Assembly: GCA_947446285.1 (NCBI GenBank)
Contig: CANFGH010000012.1
Coordinates: 1 to 47,915 of the forward strand
Length of the DNA stretch: 47,915 nt
Reading direction: 5' to 3'
Source: Chloroflexota bacterium
GTDB lineage: Bacteria; Chloroflexota; UBA11872; UBA12225
Translations under genes and position numbers: made by a program
Shown here: one piece after another, positions 44,050 through 47,915 of the stretch
Layout: the number at the start of each line of letters is the position of its first letter
Position numbering within the stretch: position 1 is the first letter of the stretch
Notes under the pieces: generated by a model
What the model saw: the letters and a program-made list of their open reading frames with translations, nothing else
What the model was told of the DNA's origin: nothing
Database searches by the model: none

Positions 44050-45672
44050 ATGCCCAAGCAACTCATCTTCCGTGAAGACGCTCGGCGTGCCCTCGCCAAG
44101 GGCGTTGAGATCGTTGCCCGCACTGTCAAGACCACCCTTGGACCGAAGGGACGCAACGTCGCCCTCGGCAAGAAGTTCGGCGGACCGACGGTCACCCATG
44201 ACGGCGTGACCGTGGCCAAGGAAATCGAACTCAAGGACCCATTCGAAAACATGGGCGCCCAGCTTCTTAAGGAAGCGGCGAGCAAGACGAATGATGTCGC
44301 CGGTGACGGCACGACCACTGCTACCGTTCTCGCTGAGGCCATAGTCATCGAGGGCATGCGCAACGTTGCTGCCGGTGCCAACGCGATGATCCTCAAGCGT
44401 GGCCTCGACAAGGCCTCAGTAGCCGTCGTGGCCGCCATCCGCGAGCTTGCTACCCCAATCCAGGGCCGTGACGAGATTGCAAACATTGCAACGATTTCTG
44501 CGAATGACCGCGAGATCGGGACACTGCTCGGCGAGGTCATGGACAAGGTCGGCAAGGACGGCGTCATCACCGTTGAGGAAAGCCGCGGCATCCAGTTCGA
44601 GGTCCAGTACGTCGAAGGCATGAAATTCGACCGCGGTTACAGCTCCCCCTACTTCGTCTCCAACGCGGATCGCATGACCGCCGAGGTAGAGGAACCGTAC
44701 ATTCTCATCACCGAGACGAAGATTTCGTCCGTGCAAGAACTGCTTCCCCTCTTGGAGAAGCTGGTCCAGCGCGGGCGCAAGGAGATCGTGATTATCGCTG
44801 AGGATATCGAAGGCGAGGCCCTTGCCACGCTCGTCGTCAACAAGATGCGCGGCATCCTGAACGTCGTCGCGGTCAAGGCGCCGGGTTACGGCGACCGTCG
44901 CAAGGAAATGCTCAAGGACATCGCGGTCCTCACCGGCGGCACTGTCATCTCCGACGAACTCGGCAGGAAGCTCGACAGTGTGACGCTCGAAGACCTGGGC
45001 CGTGCGCGGCGTGTCGTCTGTGACAAGGAAAACACCACAATCGTCGAGGGCCATGGCGGCAACGACGAAGTGCAGGGGCGCATCAAGCAGATCAAGGCGC
45101 AGATTGAGGACACCACCTCGGACTACGACCGCGAGAAGCTGCAGGAGCGACTTGCAAAGCTTTCCGGTGGCGTGGCCGTCATCAAGGTGGGTGCCGCGAC
45201 TGAGACCGAACTCAAGGAAAAGAAGCACCGGGTCGAAGACGCCTTGTCCGCGACACGTGCAGCCATTGAGGAAGGTGTCGTTGCCGGCGGTGGTGTCACT
45301 CTGCTTGCTGCGATTGCGGCCCTTGACAACCTCCACCTCAAGGGGGATGAGGCCACGGGCGTCAGCGTGCTGCGTCGCGCTCTCGAGGAACCGATGCGCG
45401 CCATCGTGGCAAACGCCGGCTACGAGGGGTCCGTGGTGATCGAGAATGTTCGACGCCAGCACGCGGCTACCGGCAACAAGAACATCGGCTTCGATGTCGT
45501 CGACGAGACCTACAAGGACATGGTTGCCGCGGGAATCATTGACCCGGCCAAGGTGACCCGTTCGGCCGTCGAGAACGCGACGTCGATCGCAGCGATGATC
45601 CTGACCACCGAGGCCCTGATCACCGACATTCCTGAGGCTGCAAGGCCCCAAGCGCCGATGCCGGAATATTGA
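44050..45672 (+). CDS. groL: Chaperonin GroEL (60 kDa)
   Basis: 540 residues, GGAGAG before the ATG. The 14-subunit chaperonin folds client proteins with ATP. Marks are [45 protein letters not shown] (ATP-site Asp), GFDR-like [31 protein letters not shown] and [21 protein letters not shown]. The last residues are [11 protein letters not shown] rather than the usual Gly-Gly-Met repeat tail. No groES lies next to it, so groES must be elsewhere. Two CIRCE-like sites and a promoter lie upstream and a strong terminator downstream, so it is transcribed alone. Confidence 0.97.
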   Translation: MPKQLIFREDARRALAKGVEIVARTVKTTLGPKGRNVALGKKFGGPTVTHDGVTVAKEIELKDPFENMGAQLLKEAASKTNDVAGDGTTTATVLAEAIVIEGMRNVAAGANAMILKRGLDKASVAVVAAIRELATPIQGRDEIANIATISANDREIGTLLGEVMDKVGKDGVITVEESRGIQFEVQYVEGMKFDRGYSSPYFVSNADRMTAEVEEPYILITETKISSVQELLPLLEKLVQRGRKEIVIIAEDIEGEALATLVVNKMRGILNVVAVKAPGYGDRRKEMLKDIAVLTGGTVISDELGRKLDSVTLEDLGRARRVVCDKENTTIVEGHGGNDEVQGRIKQIKAQIEDTTSDYDREKLQERLAKLSGGVAVIKVGAATETELKEKKHRVEDALSATRAAIEEGVVAGGGVTLLAAIAALDNLHLKGDEATGVSVLRRALEEPMRAIVANAGYEGSVVIENVRRQHAATGNKNIGFDVVDETYKDMVAAGIIDPAKVTRSAVENATSIAAMILTTEALITDIPEAARPQAPMPEY

Positions 45673-45716
45673 GCCGAACCTAACTCCTCACCAATACGGG
45701 AAAGTCCTTACGACCC

Positions 45717-45755
45717 AAAAGGCGCCGGTGAGCGATCACCGGCGCCTTTTCTTTT
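45717..45755 (+). terminator. Intrinsic terminator after groEL
   Basis: GGCGCCGGTGA (45721-45731) pairs perfectly with TCACCGGCGCC (45736-45746) around a GCGA tetraloop. TTTTCTTTT follows and AAAA precedes it, so it could also work on the other strand. Confidence 0.93.
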
Positions 45756-45801
45756 GGCACCTAAATCCCCATGCAGACAAAGCCGATCAGAATGCTTGGC
45801 A

Positions 45802-46455
45802 ATGCGGTACAACTTGTCTGTGACGACTGACACGCCGGTGATTGAAGCTGAAAACCCGTCCGGACCGGTCGCTGTCGGTACCAGTCGGACGACGAGACGA
45901 AGGGTTGCCATCGGCGCGGGAACCCTAGTCGCTGTGGTAGGCATTGGGTACGCCGCAACCCTGCCGCTGCCCGGGCTTGATGGGAAACCGCCACCACCGC
46001 CATCGGTTGGTCAGCGGGCGCCGACCTTCGCATTGCCGGCCGCGGGTGGAGGCACGATTGACTTGGTCTCATACCGTGGCAAACCCGTCGTCGTGAACTT
46101 CTGGGCGACGTGGTGCACGCCGTGCCGGGAAGAATTGCCGGAGCTTGAACGTGCATACCGGACGCATCGCGACGCAGGACTGGTGGTAATCGCAGTTTCA
46201 CTGGATACCGAAGCCGGCGCGCGCGATGTGCCGCAATTCCTGAAAGCCGGCGACGACACTACCGGGAGTTTCACCTTTCCCGTGGCCTTGGATACCAAGC
46301 AGGACCTGCGAAACCGGTACCGACTTATCGGGGTGCCATCCACCTACTTCATCGACCGGACCGGGGTCATCCGAGCGGTGCAACCTGGAGCGATGAGCCG
46401 TGAAGTCCTCTCAAACGCTCTGGAAACCATCTTGACCAAGGCACCTGGCGCGTGA
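45802..46455 (+). CDS. TlpA/ResA-like thiol-disulfide oxidoreductase, membrane-anchored
   Basis: 217 residues from the ATG at 45802; a GTG at 45820 is an alternative and has TACAAC six bases ahead of it. The N-terminus has RRR followed by a hydrophobic helix (about 35-54), then a Pro-rich linker (GKPPPPPSVGQ). The thioredoxin domain follows: APTFALPAAGGG, VVVNFWATWCTPCREELPEL with the redox pair C105-C108, and GVPSTYFIDRTG with the cis-Pro. It would work outside the membrane, reducing disulfides, for example in cytochrome c maturation. No ccm or ccs genes are nearby. Its stop overlaps the start of the next gene by four bases. Confidence 0.9.
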   Translation: MRYNLSVTTDTPVIEAENPSGPVAVGTSRTTRRRVAIGAGTLVAVVGIGYAATLPLPGLDGKPPPPPSVGQRAPTFALPAAGGGTIDLVSYRGKPVVVNFWATWCTPCREELPELERAYRTHRDAGLVVIAVSLDTEAGARDVPQFLKAGDDTTGSFTFPVALDTKQDLRNRYRLIGVPSTYFIDRTGVIRAVQPGAMSREVLSNALETILTKAPGA

Positions 46456-46727
46456 CCGAACACGTCACAACGTCCCGAACTCTCGTCCTGTATGGGGCGC
46501 CAGACTGCCACCTCTGCCACGATGCCCTTGCCGCGTTGCGACGCGTGCAACGCCTTGTTTCCTTTGACATCGTGGAGGTCAACATCAAGGACCACCCAGA
46601 TTTAGTGGAACGTTTCGGCCTTGTCATCCCCGTTGTCGAAGTTGGGGGCAAGGTGATCGCCGTGTCAAAAGTGACCGAGTTCCGGCTCCTACGTCACCTG
46701 CACACCATTCTTGGCGCGAACCGGTGA
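46452..46727 (+). CDS. Glutaredoxin-like protein (DUF836 type)
   Basis: 91 residues, GTG start overlapping the preceding stop as GTGA. LVLYGAPDCHLCHDALAAL contains the redox motif C19-H-L-C22. DIVEVNIKDHPDLVERFGLVIPVVEVGG completes the thioredoxin fold with the cis-Pro at IPVVEV. It matches small glutaredoxin-like proteins that are often encoded next to TlpA/CcsX genes. The pair probably forms a cytoplasmic/extracytoplasmic thiol relay (inference). Confidence 0.88.
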   Translation: MTEHVTTSRTLVLYGAPDCHLCHDALAALRRVQRLVSFDIVEVNIKDHPDLVERFGLVIPVVEVGGKVIAVSKVTEFRLLRHLHTILGANR

Positions 46728-46787
46728 CTCCCATCACGGGTAGGGGTTCCGACCCGGCACGGAAAACCCTCCGATGAAGTGGACGGA

Positions 46788-47591
46788 TCAGGACGTGACA
46801 GCACCCGGCGCGATGTCTCGGCCTTGAGTGGACCGTGGCAGTGTCAGCCACGTCACGACCCGCCACACGGCAAAAAGCGCGAGGATTCCGGACGCAATCG
46901 TTGCGCCCTCAGGGACCCACGGTTCGACCTGCTTGACGGCAATACCAATGAATGCCCAGATGAGTACCGAAGGGTACGCCAGGTCTTCGCGCTGGACGAT
47001 GAACCAGACGCCCAAGCAAACGGCAATGGCAATTAGCGTGACTGTCCACGTCCCTTATGAAAGTGGACCACCATCCCAACCGAGGTCTAGAAGCGTCACG
47101 GAGGCATTGGCAATCGTTGCAACTGAGATCCAGTGGATGTAGATGCTGACGGGAAGGTGCACCATCCACCTTTCGGCCTTGGTCGTCGCATTCTTGGGCA
47201 AACCAATGCGCGAGACGATGACGCAAAGTGATGCGACAAGAACAATCATCGAGGCCATCGTGGCCGGAAACATGCCGTAGTGCCAGAACAGAATCCACAC
47301 CGAGTTTGCGACACCACTGATCGCAAACCGCCAACCGATCGGTTGCACCGCCCGACTCGCCCTTCCCGTGGCCGTTGCCTGATACGCCGTGAACGTGATC
47401 AGGGCAATGTAGATGATTCCCCATATTTAGAATACGTAGCCGGCGGGTGCGAAGACGTTCGGGAAACTGTCAGACATTTCGCCAGTCGTCCGACCGTTCA
47501 GCGGCAACCCAGTCGCGAGACCGTTCAGCACAAGGGTTGCCACAAGGGTCACGACGTTCGTAATCATCAACGAGGCAGGGATGCGGGTCAT
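46788..47591 (-). pseudogene. TspO/MBR-related membrane protein with two in-frame TAA codons
   Basis: A single reading frame of 268 codons with GGAGG six bases before the ATG at 47591. It would encode about seven membrane helices: [96 protein letters not shown] and VLIWAFIGIAVKQ. This is the tryptophan-rich TspO-like pattern. TAA at 47427-47429 interrupts GYVF-stop-IWG (family usually Ser), and TAA at 47055-47057 interrupts GGPLS-stop-GTW. There is no frameshift, so the rest of the code is well kept. Either recently inactivated or a sequence artefact. The end is convergent with the glutaredoxin-like gene. Confidence 0.75.
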
Positions 47592-47684
47592 CGGAGACCT
47601 CCAGTGAATACTTTGGCACAACAACGCCCGGGCGCCATGGGGCCATTCGCCGCAACCCTATCCGCCGAACAGGACCGAGCTAGG

Positions 47685-47915
47685 TGTTGTCTCTCACAAG
47701 GTTGTTGACAGGGAAGCGAGGGGGGTGAGGCCCTTGATGCCGAGGTGCGGTCGGTCATTGTTGTGGTACTTCACGAAGGCGTCCAGTGCACGTTGACGCT
47801 TGTCTTCGCTCGCCAGCGGGTGGAGGTACAGGCATTCGCGCAGGACGGTCTGGAACCAGCGCTCGACCTTCCCGTTCGTCTGTGGCCGGTACGGCCGGGT
47901 CCGGCGGGCACCCAC
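47685..47915 (-). mobile_element. Right end of an IS481-like insertion sequence (continues past the window)
   Basis: The DNA from 47685 begins TGTTGTCTCTCACAAGGTTG, the position and style of an IS terminal repeat. The transposase frame ends inside it. The left part of the element and the matching terminal repeat lie beyond 47915, so target duplication cannot be checked. The TspO-like gene starts 93 bases away and is not itself interrupted by the element. Confidence 0.6.
47694..47915 (-). CDS. IS481-family transposase, C-terminal fragment (partial)
   Basis: 73 residues at the window edge, still open on the right. RTRPYRPQTNGKVERWFQT contains the third acidic residue (Glu) of the DDE integrase core. 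YHNNDRPHLGIKGLTPLASL is the usual end of IS481/IS3-type transposases. The frame is intact as far as seen. Confidence 0.88.
   Translation of the reverse strand: MGARRTRPYRPQTNGKVERWFQTVLRECLYLHPLASEDKRQRALDAFVKYHNNDRPHLGIKGLTPLASLSTTL

Noticed and set aside
44416-45651. 411-codon frame opposite groEL
   Set aside because: Shadow of the conserved groEL coding strand, as is common in high-GC genes; no recognisable protein features.
7412-47591. Reassigned stop codons or selenocysteine/pyrrolysine at the internal TGA and TAA codons
   Set aside because: TAA, TAG and TGA all end normal genes in the window (for example 4570, 29448, 45672). The interrupted positions would need Arg, Glu or Ser rather than Sec or Pyl, and several genes also carry frameshifts.
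1-47915. CRISPR array, prophage or integrative element
   Set aside because: No regularly spaced repeats, phage genes, integrase or att duplication next to the tRNA were seen; the only mobile DNA is the IS end at the right edge.

Overview
The window is a gene-dense, high-GC bacterial chromosome segment with many 4-nt start/stop overlaps, GTG and TTG starts, and almost no mobile DNA apart from the end of one insertion sequence at the right edge. The gene set suggests a free-living aerobic bacterium, plausibly of the Chloroflexota. It includes a two-subunit-type methylmalonyl-CoA mutase B12 protein, a PTPS-related membrane protein, DUF993, a TM1367-like cyclophilin fold, an [4Fe-4S] PurF and a CIRCE-controlled groEL. 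The phylum is an inference from gene content, not from a marker gene.

Layout. 1-1779: end of a chromate transporter, a COG4280-like multi-pass protein and a small membrane protein. 1853-7149: a small-molecule/sugar block with an amidohydrolase, a DegT-type PLP aminotransferase, a beta-lactamase-fold serine hydrolase and a mannonate-dehydratase-like enzyme. 7412-11042: the known trio of circularly permuted ATP-grasp, alpha-E protein and transglutaminase, in which the two outer genes are broken. 11051-20684: a tightly overlapping purine operon on the minus strand, purL-purQ-purC-purE-purF-purDM-purN. Its PurL carries two PurS-like domains, its PurE looks like the animal-type class II enzyme, and PurD is fused to PurM. 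20810-25231: two convergent membrane proteins of GT-C glycosyltransferase type. 25348-26535: a VOC protein and upp.

26844-33205 is a second catabolic block: 2-hydroxyacid dehydrogenase, cyclophilin-like protein, Gfo/Idh/MocA oxidoreductase, an Old-Yellow-Enzyme family gene with an internal stop, and DUF993. 33206-37712, on the minus strand, holds a broken anchored protein, a two-domain sulfurtransferase with a small unknown partner, a GlnA-type glutamine synthetase and a PP2C phosphatase. Then come tRNA-Pro(UGG) and a fatty-acid/acyl-CoA operon (thiolase, 3-hydroxyacyl-CoA dehydrogenase, enoyl-CoA hydratase, B12-binding mutase subunit). DUF192 and Mrp genes lie on the minus strand, followed by groEL behind two variant CIRCE operators and ahead of a strong terminator. 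The window ends with a TlpA-like thioredoxin, a glutaredoxin-like protein, a TspO-related gene with two in-frame stops, and an IS481-like transposase end.

The most notable features are the unusual fusions and enzyme types of the purine operon, the double variant CIRCE promoter, and five otherwise well-preserved genes that each carry one or more nonsense or frameshift lesions.
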